A DNA stretch of 64,000 nt from an uncultured Dehalococcoidia bacterium (GCA_958295765.1 CATQHB010000002.1:2158091-2222090), one strand, 5' to 3'. Shown: positions 44,830-53,661, counted from the first letter of the stretch. Made by a program: numbers and translations. Notes: a model not told the origin generated them from the sequence alone.

Positions 44830-45582
44830 ATGGAACCTGGCAAAGAACGAATCGATGATTGCATCAACAATCTGGAAAAGGCGCTTTGCTACCTTGAGAA
44901 ACAGACGGTTGCGGCTGAAGGTGCATATTCAAAATCTTTTGAAGAGGCTCACGAAGAATGTGGCAGGCTGTTGAAGCGACGGTTGAGAGAATACTTTGCC
45001 TCCAACCGGCAAGCTGATCGTCTCCATTTCCGGGACATTTTCCGTGTTGCTGCCAACCACTGCCTGATTTCGCTGGATGAAGCCGAGCGTTGGTTGCAAT
45101 ACCGCAACTACCGCAATAGCGACGAGAACGACGAGTGCTACATCGAGAACATTAAGGCCGCCCTGCCGCAATTTGTAGAAGACGTTAAAGCTATAGCTCA
45201 AGTGGTACGGGATGAGGTTGGTATCCAGCGCGAGGATAAGGAATCCCGGCACTATGGATTGGCTGTGGAACCTCGATACCTTGAAAAGATTAAACTCTTG
45301 TTACAAGAGCATATACCCAACTTGGAAGTGTGGGCCTTTGGCAGTCGGGTCAACGGTAGAAGCCACGAGGGAAGCGACCTCGACTTGGTGCTGCGTTCTC
45401 CCGGGTTGGATGAGATACCTCGGGAACAACTGTCTTGCGTGTACCGAGCCTTTCGGAAATCCGACATCCCCTTCTTGGTTGAAATATACGACTGGACGCA
45501 ACTGCCCGAGAGCTTCCACCGTGAGATTGAGCAGGGGCACGTCGTTCTGCTTCGGCCTGCCCCTCACTCTCCCGCCACGTAA
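44830..45582 (+). CDS. Fused HEPN (HI0074-like) and MNT nucleotidyltransferase protein
   Basis: 250 residues. The N-terminal 130 match HI0074-like nucleotidyltransferase substrate-binding (HEPN) helices: INNLEKALCYLE, FEEAHEECGRLLKRRL, AERWLQYRNYRNS. Residues 165-245 are a minimal nucleotidyltransferase: FGSRVNGRSHEGSDLDLVL with Asp183 and Asp185, then VEIYDW. Usually the two are separate HEPN toxin and MNT antitoxin genes; here they are one chain. The HEPN RNase motif R(x4-6)H reads RNYRNSDEND, without His. GC is clearly lower than in neighbours, suggesting transfer. The stop overlaps the convergent DUF3179 gene by 19 bases. Confidence 0.75.
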   Translation: MEPGKERIDDCINNLEKALCYLEKQTVAAEGAYSKSFEEAHEECGRLLKRRLREYFASNRQADRLHFRDIFRVAANHCLISLDEAERWLQYRNYRNSDENDECYIENIKAALPQFVEDVKAIAQVVRDEVGIQREDKESRHYGLAVEPRYLEKIKLLLQEHIPNLEVWAFGSRVNGRSHEGSDLDLVLRSPGLDEIPREQLSCVYRAFRKSDIPFLVEIYDWTQLPESFHREIEQGHVVLLRPAPHSPAT

Positions 45583-46322
45583 ATGTCGCTGTCCGGGTAA
45601 AAGCCGTGCCAGCCGAACCAGTAGGCGGTGTGGCTGGGCAGGCGGGGGAGACGCTCGGCCGGGTTGTCCAGTTGAATCAGGGCCGCTTCCTCGACCCGCC
45701 ACAGCCGGCCGGAGTCGTCGGTCAGGATGGTTGCCCCGGCGTCAGCGGCGCTAACCCCCTCCTCCAACAGGAAACGGTTATCCCCGCGCTGATAGGCCCG
45801 GCTCCCCACTGCCCCGGTAGTAACTATCACCAGGGCTTCCCCGGCCAGGGAGTCATTGATTACCGGATGTTCCTCCAGCACCTGCAACGGGTAGGCCCGC
45901 GCCTGCCCGTTCCGGTGGAGGCCCAGCACTTGCCCCTTGGTGGACAGGGCGCCACTCCGCTGCCACACCGGAAACATAGTGTCCGGGCTTTCCCGGTAGT
46001 TGAAGTAAATAGAGCGGGCATCCCATTCCGATTCGTAGAAATAAGAGGGGTAAAGGCCGGTGCCGATACTCAACACCGTGGTGTCCGGGTGGGCCTTGAG
46101 CCACTCGCCCCAGGTGGTAACCAGCACTGGCAGCAGTTCCAGCTTGATGCCCTGGCCGGCCAATTCCCCCACCGCCGGTTCGCCGGTAAACTGGTTCCAG
46201 AGGGTCTGGGTTTCCCGGTCGTACATCAGCTTGTTGCTGCGGTAGAGCAGCCCGGAGGTGCCGAACCTCAGCCGCTTGCCGTTGACCTGGGTGGAATACA
46301 CGATTCCCGCGCCGCAGAGGGT
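45564..46322 (-). CDS. DUF3179 protein, part after the in-frame TGA
   Basis: In the same frame as the upstream lipoprotein, directly after its TGA: TLCGAGIVYSTQVNG, LRFGTSGLLYRSNKLMYDRETQTLWNQFTGE, then DTTVLSIGTG and a second copy of the DUF3179-like unit (GLHRNGQARAYPLQVLEEHPVINDS). Over 250 codons remain open without another stop. Taken alone it would have to begin at GTG 46301, inside the domain core and without a ribosome site. It is therefore the second half of the gene at 46323-47702, read through if the TGA is decoded as selenocysteine, or else dead. Confidence 0.75.
   Translation of the reverse strand, partial: TLCGAGIVYSTQVNGKRLRFGTSGLLYRSNKLMYDRETQTLWNQFTGEPAVGELAGQGIKLELLPVLVTTWGEWLKAHPDTTVLSIGTGLYPSYFYESEWDARSIYFNYRESPDTMFPVWQRSGALSTKGQVLGLHRNGQARAYPLQVLEEHPVINDSLAGEALVIVTTGAVGSRAYQRGDNRFLLEEGVSAADAGATILTDDSGRLWRVEEAALIQLDNPAERLPRLPSHTAYWFGWHGFYPDSDIYVAGE
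46293..46307 (-). promoter_or_regulatory. SECIS-like stem-loop downstream of TGA
   Basis: On the minus strand GGAAU, loop CGUGU, AUUCC form a perfect 5-bp stem; the loop starts 21 bases after the TGA and has G as its second base. Flanking CCU/AGG and G-C pairs can extend the stem with bulges. This agrees with the bacterial SECIS layout (loop 16-37 bases from UGA, early G in loop). A stem this short can also arise by chance. Confidence 0.4.
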
Positions 46323-47702
46323 TCAATACGCCAGGGCAAACGGCACGCCGCCCACCACGTCATTAGCCATCTCATGGGCGTTCACGATGCGATGGGGATA
46401 AGCCCGATGCTCGCCGTTAAAGGATACGCCGAAAACCCGATCCTCCGGGTGGAGAAAAGCCGCCTCCGCCCCGGCCACAATCGGTGGGTTGGTCAAGTCG
46501 GGGATGCCGTCCTTGGGGACACCGCCCCATACAATTTCCTCCAGCCGAATGGTTGACGGCGCCCCGTCGTACAGAAAGGCGCCCATAGCCGGGTCAACCA
46601 GGGTGGCAAACAACTGGCCTTTCCAGCCGGCAAATCCCTCCGGCGGCTGCACCTCCGGGTGGCGGCCCACCCAGGCGACCCACTGGGGCCAGGGGTCTTG
46701 TCCCTCCGCAACCTCAATCTCGACCTGGAAAGCGTTTTGCCGGGCGATGCGCTCCAGGGCGGAATTGGTGGCGGTTTCCACGTCCCGGTCAAACCGCCAC
46801 CAGGCAAAGCGCAAAAGCTCCACCAGGGCCGGGATATAGGCCGGGTTGCCGCTGTCCCCCATCCTCTCAATAGGGCCGGCATCCCGTTTAAGCGCCGACT
46901 CCAGGGCCGAATACATCAGCCCGGTGGCCGCCTCAGCCGCGGAGAGCGGGCTGCTCCCCGGGAAAAGCCACCTAGACAACGCCGGCTCCACTGCGGCGCA
47001 GGGTTGCAGTCGCAGGTTGCGGCGCAGGTGAGACCGCCCGCCGGCCGGTTCACCGCTGCCCCCGGCCATTGCCAGGCACAACTCCCCGCTTTCGGTGCGA
47101 ATAGCGCCGTCCCCGGCGTGGGTAAAACGCTGGGCCGGCGCGTCGGTGCAAGACCGGGTATAGGCCAGGTCGCCCTCGGCTTCCACACAGAGGTCATAAG
47201 CCGCCATATAAAGCTGGCCCGCCGCCGGTTGATTAAAGCGGAACAACTCATCATCAGCCCCCGGCTTGCAGGTATGGGCCTGCAAGGGCCGGTCAGTACG
47301 CAGGCTGTCCCGAAAACCCGGCACGTCAACGCAGTAAAACTCCGGCTCATCCAACGGGTCAATCAGTTGAATCAAGCTGTCCTGGCTTTCCGGTTCCGGC
47401 GTCGGGGCCGGCGTAGCGGGCAAGGCGGCCGGCGGCGTTGGCGTTGCCGGGGGTAGCGGCGTAGCGGCGGGGGCAGCCGCCGCAACCGGGGGTACGGTAG
47501 GAATAGAGGCAGCAATTGACGCCGGGGATAGTGCGCTAGGGGTAGCGGTGGATGCCGGCGGTGGCGCGGCAGGATTAGACGGTGCCGGTTCCGCCGCCGG
47601 GTCTGCCACCCCGGAATCGGGCCGACTGCACCCGGCCAGCGCCAGCAGCAGCAAAACCAGCAACAGGCCGGCCAGCCAACCTTTCCAACCGGATATTCCC
47701 AT
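46323..47702 (-). CDS. DUF3179 lipoprotein with ricin-like domain, ends at in-frame TGA (possible selenocysteine)
   Basis: 459 residues up to a TGA. Lipobox LAGC (Cys25), a long Ala/Pro/Thr linker (26-105), a ricin-B-like beta-trefoil stretch (about 118-245: PLQAHTCK, LYMAAYDLCVEAEG, ELCLAM, LRLQPC), then a DUF3179 domain (LTNPPIVAGAEAAFLHPEDRVFGVSFNGEHRAYPHRIVNAHEMANDVVGG). It breaks off at VPFALAY, exactly where the family has YCxLCG; the next bases read TGA-ACC-CTC-TGC. The missing residue is thus the first Cys of CxxC. Function of DUF3179 is unknown; a redox role would fit. See the following part at 45564-46322. Confidence 0.78.
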   Translation of the reverse strand: MGISGWKGWLAGLLLVLLLLALAGCSRPDSGVADPAAEPAPSNPAAPPPASTATPSALSPASIAASIPTVPPVAAAAPAATPLPPATPTPPAALPATPAPTPEPESQDSLIQLIDPLDEPEFYCVDVPGFRDSLRTDRPLQAHTCKPGADDELFRFNQPAAGQLYMAAYDLCVEAEGDLAYTRSCTDAPAQRFTHAGDGAIRTESGELCLAMAGGSGEPAGGRSHLRRNLRLQPCAAVEPALSRWLFPGSSPLSAAEAATGLMYSALESALKRDAGPIERMGDSGNPAYIPALVELLRFAWWRFDRDVETATNSALERIARQNAFQVEIEVAEGQDPWPQWVAWVGRHPEVQPPEGFAGWKGQLFATLVDPAMGAFLYDGAPSTIRLEEIVWGGVPKDGIPDLTNPPIVAGAEAAFLHPEDRVFGVSFNGEHRAYPHRIVNAHEMANDVVGGVPFALAY

Positions 47703-47803
47703 TATTTTATCCGCCCTTCGATTACCTGCCGGGGTATTCCTGTTATCCTTATCCGCTCAGGGCCGGGCAATCTCAGCATAAACCCGTCATTCCAGTCATA
47801 AAC

Positions 47804-47901
47804 CCGTCGTTCCGGCGAAAGCCGGAATCCAGAACGCTCTCTAGCCGGCACGTTCTTTTCCGGTAGGATTTCCTGGATTCCGGCTTTCGCCGGAACGACG
47901 G
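47804..47901. repeat. R1 palindromic repeat
   Basis: 98-bp copy upstream of the DUF3179 gene. Confidence 0.85.
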
Positions 47902-47938
47902 TTGCTTTGGTCACCTTGGTTGAGACGCGGTTGTCCTG

Positions 47939-48143
47939 CCGCTCATGGTGAGCTTGTCGAACCACCAGTTTATCCTTCGACAAGCTCAGGATGAGCGGAG
48001 TATTTGCCCGGCAGTTTGCAAGGGAAAAGACCCTGGCCCTGCCAGTCGCGTATTTCCATTATCCGACAAGGTGTTTCTATTACCCGCTCATGGTGAGCTT
48101 GTCGAACCACCCGTTAATCCTTCGACAAGCTCAGGATGAGCGG
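47939..48143. repeat. Two R3 repeats
   Basis: Copies at 47939-47998 and 48084-48143, both followed by agtatttgccc, so the pair arose by duplication. Confidence 0.8.
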
Positions 48144-48157
48144 AGTATTTGCCCCGC

Positions 48158-49339
48158 CTAGCACGGCCCCATTTCGGTCAGCCGGCCCTCCCGCCAGACC
48201 ACCGACCCGTTGCGCACCGTCAGGAAAGTGTCCAGCCGGACTTTGCCTTCTACGTTGTGGCGGGCCATGTCGTGCCAGACGAACCGGCCCTCCCGCAGGT
48301 CAAAGACCGCCGCGTCTGCCGCCATTCCCGGGGCCAGGGAACCCAAAGTGTCCTCCAGGCCCAGCACTTGAGCCGGGCGGGAGGTACTGGCGGCCACCGC
48401 ATCGGGCAGGGACATCCCCAGGGCGTGGAACTTGCTGACCAGGTCGTTCATCAGGTAAACCTTGCGGCCCGGCGGCCCGATGTGGATGTCGGTGCTGATG
48501 GTGTCCGGCGGCAGTCCCTGGGCCAGCGCCGCCTTGACCACTTCCACGTCGCAGTGGACGCCGGCATGTCCCAAGTCCATTATCACCCCCCGCTCGGCGG
48601 CGGCCCGCACCTCCGGGCGTATCTGGTCCTGGCGGTCCAGGATGGACTCCGGGTTGCCGTTAAAGGCATGGGTGCAGATGTCCCCCGGCCCCATAAAGTC
48701 CAGAACCTGGGGCAGGGGCAGGGGGGTGCCGCTGACGTGCACCATCAGCCGGCTGCCCGACTGGTCGGCGGCGGCCCGGGCCTGGCGCATCGCCTCGGCG
48801 GCGTTCCAATGGGCCACCGCGTTAAGTTCCATCCGAACCTTCACCCCGAACAGGAAACCGGCGTTGTTTTTGATGGCGTCGGCGGTCTGGTCAACGTCAA
48901 TAATCCGTAAGTCCTGCAAGCCGCCGCCCAAAACCCGATTGGCGGCCAGCCCCACCGCGCCGATGTGGAGAAAGGCCAGCAGGCGCGTCCGGTGGGCCGG
49001 AAATACGTAGTCCCGCATCGCCCCCAGGTTCAGAAAGCCGGAACTGCCGGCGTCAACCCCGGTAGTGGCCCCGGCGGAGAGGCAGTTCTGGTCGGCGTGG
49101 ACGGCGCTGCCGGTGCCGCCGTGATAGAAATGGCCGTGCAGGTCAATCAGGCCGGGGGTTATCAGCTTGCCGGAAACGTCCATCACCGTAGCGGCCTCGG
49201 CTGGGTCAATGCGCTCGGCTACGGCGGCCACCCGGCCGTCCCGAAAGGCAATATCCCGCCGGGCGTGGATACCCTGGCCCGGGTCCAGCAGCGTCCCGCC
49301 GGTAAGCGCCAGGTCATAATTTGCGGTTGCGGTGGTCAT
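48158..49339 (-). CDS. Dihydroorotase-like amidohydrolase/deacetylase metallohydrolase
   Basis: 393 residues with the amidohydrolase plan: N-terminal beta sandwich (DLALTGGTLLDPGQGIHARRDIAFRDGRVAAVAERI), metal motif LIDLHGHFYHG (about 66-76), FGVKVRM with a Lys that may be carboxylated (about 167), VHVSG, THAFNG and STDIH as further ligands, and the closing VRNGSVVWREG. It resembles the amidohydrolase/deacetylase subgroup (EF_0837-like) acting on N-acetyl or cyclic amide substrates. cgggaggatgta precedes the ATG. Confidence 0.82.
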   Translation of the reverse strand: MTTATANYDLALTGGTLLDPGQGIHARRDIAFRDGRVAAVAERIDPAEAATVMDVSGKLITPGLIDLHGHFYHGGTGSAVHADQNCLSAGATTGVDAGSSGFLNLGAMRDYVFPAHRTRLLAFLHIGAVGLAANRVLGGGLQDLRIIDVDQTADAIKNNAGFLFGVKVRMELNAVAHWNAAEAMRQARAAADQSGSRLMVHVSGTPLPLPQVLDFMGPGDICTHAFNGNPESILDRQDQIRPEVRAAAERGVIMDLGHAGVHCDVEVVKAALAQGLPPDTISTDIHIGPPGRKVYLMNDLVSKFHALGMSLPDAVAASTSRPAQVLGLEDTLGSLAPGMAADAAVFDLREGRFVWHDMARHNVEGKVRLDTFLTVRNGSVVWREGRLTEMGPC

Positions 49340-49400
49340 TACATCCTCCCGGACTTATTCACGAATGGGGATTCTCAACGGTGTTGATATTATTATCGGG

Positions 49401-49519
49401 GTAGGGGCGGGTTTATAACCCGCCCTCGCCTGGGTGCAGGAATGGGTCGGATCTGGCAGACCCGTTTCCTGGGATGTCATTGCCCTTGAACGCCGGGCGG
49501 GTTACAAACCCGCCCCTAC
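49401..49519. repeat. R2 palindromic repeat
   Basis: 119-bp copy in the 49340-49631 gap. Confidence 0.75.
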
Positions 49520-49631
49520 CATACACTGGAACCCGGGCGCCCAAACCGGGCCGGCAGGATTATCAACACCGGTTGAAAACCCCCACTAATGGGCGCGAAT
49601 ATGCGCTGATTTTTACTTATCCCCTTCGGGA

Positions 49632-50120
49632 TTATTCGTAGTCATCGGTGCTTTCCTGCGTGTATTCCAGGCGGCGCAGGCGGGGGTACACCCGTTCCTT
49701 AGGGTTTGCCAGGTCGCCGTCGGAGATGTCCGCCGACGTCGGCATCGGGCGGGCCGGCCACTTTTCCACCGCCTGCTGAATCAGCCGGTTCACTATCTGG
49801 GGCGACCGGCCCTCCAGCCGGCCCAGTTGGTAGGCCAGGGTTACCGCCAGTTGGTTGCTGGTGATTAGGTCAAAGGCCGCCGGGTCGCTCAAGTCCTCGG
49901 GCATCCCGCCGCACTGGTCCAGAAAATCGTCCAGCACCTGGCCCATAATGTCGGTCAGCCCGCCCAACTCAATCTCCGTCATATATTGGGTCAACTGGTC
50001 GGTCAAGTCCTCCACCCCGTCCGGCGGCAGCACCAAGCCGTTCACCTCCGGGGAATCGTGGTTAGCGTCATGGTTATTATCGTGGTTGGTATCCCGGTTG
50101 GCGTCATCGTCGCTGGTCAT
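49632..50120 (-). CDS. Hypothetical acidic protein, unrecognised
   Basis: 162 residues. The first 25 residues are an Asp/Asn/His-rich low-complexity stretch built from repeats of the type DTNHDNNHDANHD, possibly metal-binding or simply disordered. The rest is helical and acidic (LTDQLTQYMTEIELGGLTDIMGQVLDDFLDQ). No family recognised. It lies between an R2 and an R1 repeat with no partner gene. Confidence 0.5.
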   Translation of the reverse strand: MTSDDDANRDTNHDNNHDANHDSPEVNGLVLPPDGVEDLTDQLTQYMTEIELGGLTDIMGQVLDDFLDQCGGMPEDLSDPAAFDLITSNQLAVTLAYQLGRLEGRSPQIVNRLIQQAVEKWPARPMPTSADISDGDLANPKERVYPRLRRLEYTQESTDDYE

Positions 50121-50261
50121 CGTCCGGCAACTCCCGATTCAGTTTCGGTTAGTTGCCATTGTAGCACGCGCCGGGATTTTTTCACCACCGAGCGGCGGGG
50201 CCGGGCAATTGCGTCTTAACCGGAGCAACCGGTCAACGCAAGCCACCGTCATTCCAAGCCA

Positions 50262-50359
50262 CCGTCGTTCCGGCGAAAGCCGGAATCCAGAACCCTAATG
50301 TAGCCGGCCCGCTCTTTTCCGGGGGATTTCCTGGATTCCGGCTTTCGCCGGAACGACGG
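50262..50359. repeat. R1 palindromic repeat
   Basis: 98-bp copy in the 50121-50521 gap, upstream of the ybeY promoter. Confidence 0.85.
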
Positions 50360-50427
50360 TTTGACGGGTCTAGGAATGACCGGTTCAGGAATGACCGGTT
50401 TACGCTGTGATTGCCTTGGGGTGCAAC

Positions 50428-50458
50428 TTGACGCCCGGTTTTAACGGCGTGCTAATAT
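50428..50458 (+). promoter_or_regulatory. Probable promoter of ybeY-dnaX-ybaB
   Basis: TTGACG at 50428-50433 and TAATAT at 50453-50458 (19-base spacer), about 64 bases ahead of the ybeY start. Confidence 0.4.
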
Positions 50459-50521
50459 GACTTTATACCCGGACGTTGTTATACCCCGGCGTTGTTGCGC
50501 CGGGAGGAGTGTACCCCGCCG

Positions 50522-51142
50522 TTGACCGACCAGGCCGCCAGGCAGCTATATATTTCCGTAGCCGGGGACTTACTGGATTTACCACCGGAGTTGTCCGAGG
50601 CGTGGCTGGAACGGGCGCTACGCCTGGCCTTGGAACAGGCGCTGCCCCCGGAGACGCCGGGCCAGGTCAGCCTGCTGGTAACCGATGACGCTACGGTGCG
50701 GGAACTGAACCGGCGCTACCGGGGATTGGACGAGGTAACCGATGTCCTGTCCTTTTCCGCCACCCACCAGGGCCATTGGGAGGGCGATGCTGAGCCGCCG
50801 CCGGATTCCGACCCCGGCACGGCAGAGGACTGGCCCGACTTTATCCTGCCCCCGGAGGAGTTGCCGCCCCTGGGCGAGGTGATAATCTCTTATCCCCAGA
50901 CCCGGCGGCAGGCCGGGGAATTGAACCGGCCCGTCGCGCGGGAGTTGGCCCTGTTGATTGTTCACGGCGTACTCCACCTGGTCGGGTATGACCACGAAGA
51001 GCCGGCGGAAACGGCCCGGATGCAGGCCAGGGAACAGGCCGCCCTGGACGCTATCTTTTCCATAGATTCCATCGAACTGGAGCCGGCAGCGCCGCCGGCG
51101 ACCGCGCCGGCAGAAACCGGCCGACAGGAAGAATGTAGATGA
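50522..51142 (+). CDS. ybeY: Endoribonuclease YbeY
   Basis: About 206 residues. The zinc site HGVLHLVGYDHE (three His, H-x3-H-x5-H) and LNRRYRGLDEVTDVLSF are diagnostic. YbeY matures the 3' end of 16S rRNA and takes part in ribosome quality control. A 35-residue acidic/proline insert (about 85-120) between the two motifs is larger than in E. coli. Start uncertain: TTG at 50522, or the in-frame TTG at 50492; gggaggag sits between them. Its stop overlaps dnaX (ATGA). Confidence 0.85.
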   Translation: MTDQAARQLYISVAGDLLDLPPELSEAWLERALRLALEQALPPETPGQVSLLVTDDATVRELNRRYRGLDEVTDVLSFSATHQGHWEGDAEPPPDSDPGTAEDWPDFILPPEELPPLGEVIISYPQTRRQAGELNRPVARELALLIVHGVLHLVGYDHEEPAETARMQAREQAALDAIFSIDSIELEPAAPPATAPAETGRQEECR

Positions 51143-52836
51143 CTTCCCAGGTCTATTACCGCAAATGGCGGCCCGGCAGCTTTAGCGACCTGGCCGGACA
51201 GGAACACGTCGCCTCCACCCTGCGCCAGGCCATCCGGCAGGGGCGGGTGTCCCATTCCTACCTCTTTTGCGGCCCCCGGGGCACCGGCAAGACCACCACC
51301 GCCCGCATTGTCGCCAAGGCGGTCAACTGCCTGTCCCCCCAGGACGGCGACCCCTGCAACGCCTGCGTCATCTGCCACGCCATCAACGAAGAGCGGTTTA
51401 TGGATACCATTGAGATGGACGCGGCCAGCAACCGGGGCATTGAGGACATCCGGGAGATTCGCGACAAGGTGAACTTTGCACCGGGTCAGGGACGCCGCAA
51501 GGTCTATATTATCGACGAAGCCCATATGCTCACCGACCAGGCCTCCAACGCCTTTCTGAAAACCCTGGAAGAGCCGCCGGCCCACGTCATTTTTATCCTC
51601 TGCACCACCGAGGCCAACCGGATTCTGCCTACCATTGTGTCCCGCTGCCAGCGTTTTGACTTTCGCCGGCTCCCGGCGGAACGCATCTACCAACGTCTGG
51701 CCGAGATTACCGACGGCGAGGGGGTTTCGGTGGCCCCGGAGGCCCTGCGCCTGGTGGCCCGCTACGCCGCCGGCAGCCTGCGGGACGCGGAAAACCTGCT
51801 GGAACAGTTGGTCGTCTCCTACGGCGACGGCGTTACCCTGGCCCAGGCCGAGGAACTGCTGGGCCTGGGCCACGGTGAGCGGTGGCTGGCATTAGTCCAG
51901 TACCTGCTGACCGGAAACACATCGGCTGCCTTGGAGGTGATTAACCGGGCCGCCTGGGACGGGGCCGACCTGCGCCAGTTGCACCGGCAGGCCCTGGAGC
52001 TGCTGCGGGCCGCGATGCTGCTGGAGTGGGGCGCCGCCGACGCCCTGGAATTGCCGGAGCACGTTACGGCCCAACTGAAAGAACTGGTGGGCAATTTACC
52101 CAACTGGCGGGTAGTCCAGGCCCTGCGTCTCTGGGGCGAAGTCAATATGCGCTACGACGCCCCGTCCACCCTGCCGCTGGAATTGGCGGTGGTGGAGATT
52201 TGCAATGATGATGTTGCGCCGCCGGCGGCCCGGACTGAGGCCGCGGCGCCAGCGCCGCGGCCGGCGACAGCCCCGCAACGGCGGCCGGCGGCCGGCGCTA
52301 CGCCACCCCCGGCAGCAGCGCCGCCGCCGGCCAGACCTATGCCGGACGCCGGTAGGCCCGATGATGCCAATACGCCGCCACCGGAACGTCCCCGGACGGC
52401 GCCGGAACGCCCAACGGCCAACGGCGCGCCGGCCGCGCCGGACGGGGCCGGGGCCGCCGGCGAAGCGGACTTGCCCGCCCGCTGGCAGGCCACGGTCAAG
52501 GCGTTGAACCGCTGCAAGGGCAAGAAGTATAACCTGGGCGCCCTGCTCCGGGACTGCAAACCCGACACGATCAGCCTGAATAGTGATACACTACTACTGC
52601 CCTTCGTGCATCGCCCCAACCTGGAGCGGATGCAGGAGGAGATGGAAGACCCCAATTCCCGCCGGATGGTAACGGAAGCGGTAACCAAGTTCTTTGGGTC
52701 GCCTTATGACTTCAAGATTACCCTGGCCGGCGATAGCGAAGAGGGCGCGCCGGCCAACCGGCCCAACCAGCACAGCCCGCTGGTGCGCACTGCCCTGAAT
52801 ATGGGAGCCCGAATCCTGGAGGATACTGTCGAATGA
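51139..52836 (+). CDS. dnaX: DNA polymerase III gamma/tau subunit
   Basis: 565 residues. The AAA+ clamp-loader ATPase shows Walker A GPRGTGKT (45-52), a zinc module C64-C73-C76-C79, Walker B IIDEAH and the SRC sensor (SRCQRFDF). Domain III (to about 350) is followed by a Pro/Ala linker (about 355-440) and a short tau-like C-terminal region (about 445-540). It loads the beta clamp at the replication fork. Start overlaps ybeY by four bases; stop overlaps ybaB in the same way, so all three are translationally coupled. Confidence 0.93.
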   Translation: MTSQVYYRKWRPGSFSDLAGQEHVASTLRQAIRQGRVSHSYLFCGPRGTGKTTTARIVAKAVNCLSPQDGDPCNACVICHAINEERFMDTIEMDAASNRGIEDIREIRDKVNFAPGQGRRKVYIIDEAHMLTDQASNAFLKTLEEPPAHVIFILCTTEANRILPTIVSRCQRFDFRRLPAERIYQRLAEITDGEGVSVAPEALRLVARYAAGSLRDAENLLEQLVVSYGDGVTLAQAEELLGLGHGERWLALVQYLLTGNTSAALEVINRAAWDGADLRQLHRQALELLRAAMLLEWGAADALELPEHVTAQLKELVGNLPNWRVVQALRLWGEVNMRYDAPSTLPLELAVVEICNDDVAPPAARTEAAAPAPRPATAPQRRPAAGATPPPAAAPPPARPMPDAGRPDDANTPPPERPRTAPERPTANGAPAAPDGAGAAGEADLPARWQATVKALNRCKGKKYNLGALLRDCKPDTISLNSDTLLLPFVHRPNLERMQEEMEDPNSRRMVTEAVTKFFGSPYDFKITLAGDSEEGAPANRPNQHSPLVRTALNMGARILEDTVE

Positions 52837-53132
52837 ACCGGAACATGATGCGGCAAGCTCAGCGTATGCAAGCCCAGTTGCAAAAAATCCAGGAGGAACT
52901 GGAAACCCTTACCGTGGAGGGCAGCGCCGGCGGCGGCGTGGTCAAGGTGGTGATGACCGGCAAGCAGGTCGTCGAGTCGGTAACCATTGAGCCGGAAGCC
53001 GCCGAGGACGTGGAACTGCTCCAGGACCTGGTGGCGGCGGCGGTCAACGATGCCTTCAACAAGACCCAGGAAATGGCCGCCAACAAAATGAGCGCCATCA
53101 CCGGCGGAATGAACATCCCCGGCCTGACCTGA
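52833..53132 (+). CDS. ybaB: YbaB/EbfC nucleoid-associated protein
   Basis: 99 residues, standard length. MRQAQRMQAQLQKIQEELETLTVEGSAGGGVVKVVMTGKQ and the SITGGMNIPGL-like end (AITGGMNIPGL) are diagnostic. YbaB forms DNA-binding dimers and typically lies between dnaX and recR, as here; but in this genome about 530 bases of repeats separate it from recR. Confidence 0.92.
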   Translation: MNRNMMRQAQRMQAQLQKIQEELETLTVEGSAGGGVVKVVMTGKQVVESVTIEPEAAEDVELLQDLVAAAVNDAFNKTQEMAANKMSAITGGMNIPGLT

Positions 53133-53215
53133 CCAGTGCCGGCCGATAAGGCCGCCATTCTGCCGATTAGTCTGTCATCCCGGACGGATTAGTTTGTCAT
53201 TCCGACCGCCTGGTT

Positions 53216-53329
53216 TGTCATTCCGACCGCAGGGAGGAATCTAAACTCCTGCATAAGCGAGATTTCTACCGGAACCGGAAGCTGTCAAGGGCAAGGTATT
53301 TTAGATTCCTCCCTGCGGTCGGAATGACA
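53216..53329. repeat. R4 inverted repeat
   Basis: tgtcattccgaccgcaggga... and its inverse make perfect 30-bp arms (53216-53245, 53300-53329) around a 54-base centre; an extra partial arm precedes it at 53195. A diverged copy is at 55157-55264. Confidence 0.8.
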
Positions 53330-53414
53330 GTGAACCCTATCGGAATGACCGGGAACTTTCAATGACACCGGGCCAGGGCAATCGCAGCATAAACCCGTCA
53401 TTCAGGCCATAAAA

Positions 53415-53612
53415 CCGTCGTTCCGGCGCAAGCCGGTATCCAGAACCCTCGGTAGCCGGCTTGCTCTTTTCCGGGAGGATTTCCTGGATTCCGGCTTGCG
53501 CCGGAACGACGGTGGCTTGGGGCGTAACCCGGAATCCAGAACCCTCGGTAGCCGGCTTGCTCTTTTCCGGGAGGATTTCCTGGATTCCGGCTTGCGCCGG
53601 AACGACGGTGGC
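53415..53612. repeat. R1 repeat (gcaagcc variant) with a tandem partial copy
   Basis: A full copy at 53415-53512 is followed by a second unit lacking the first 15 bases of the left arm; the two units repeat with a 96-base period. They fill the space between ybaB and recR. Confidence 0.8.
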
Positions 53613-53661
53613 TTGGGGTGTAACTCCCTTCGTAGCTAAAGAAAATCTAGGGATAGCCGTT

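Noticed and set aside
45564-47702. Frameshift explanation for the split DUF3179 gene
   Set aside because: Both halves are in the same frame and joined directly at the TGA, so no indel is needed.
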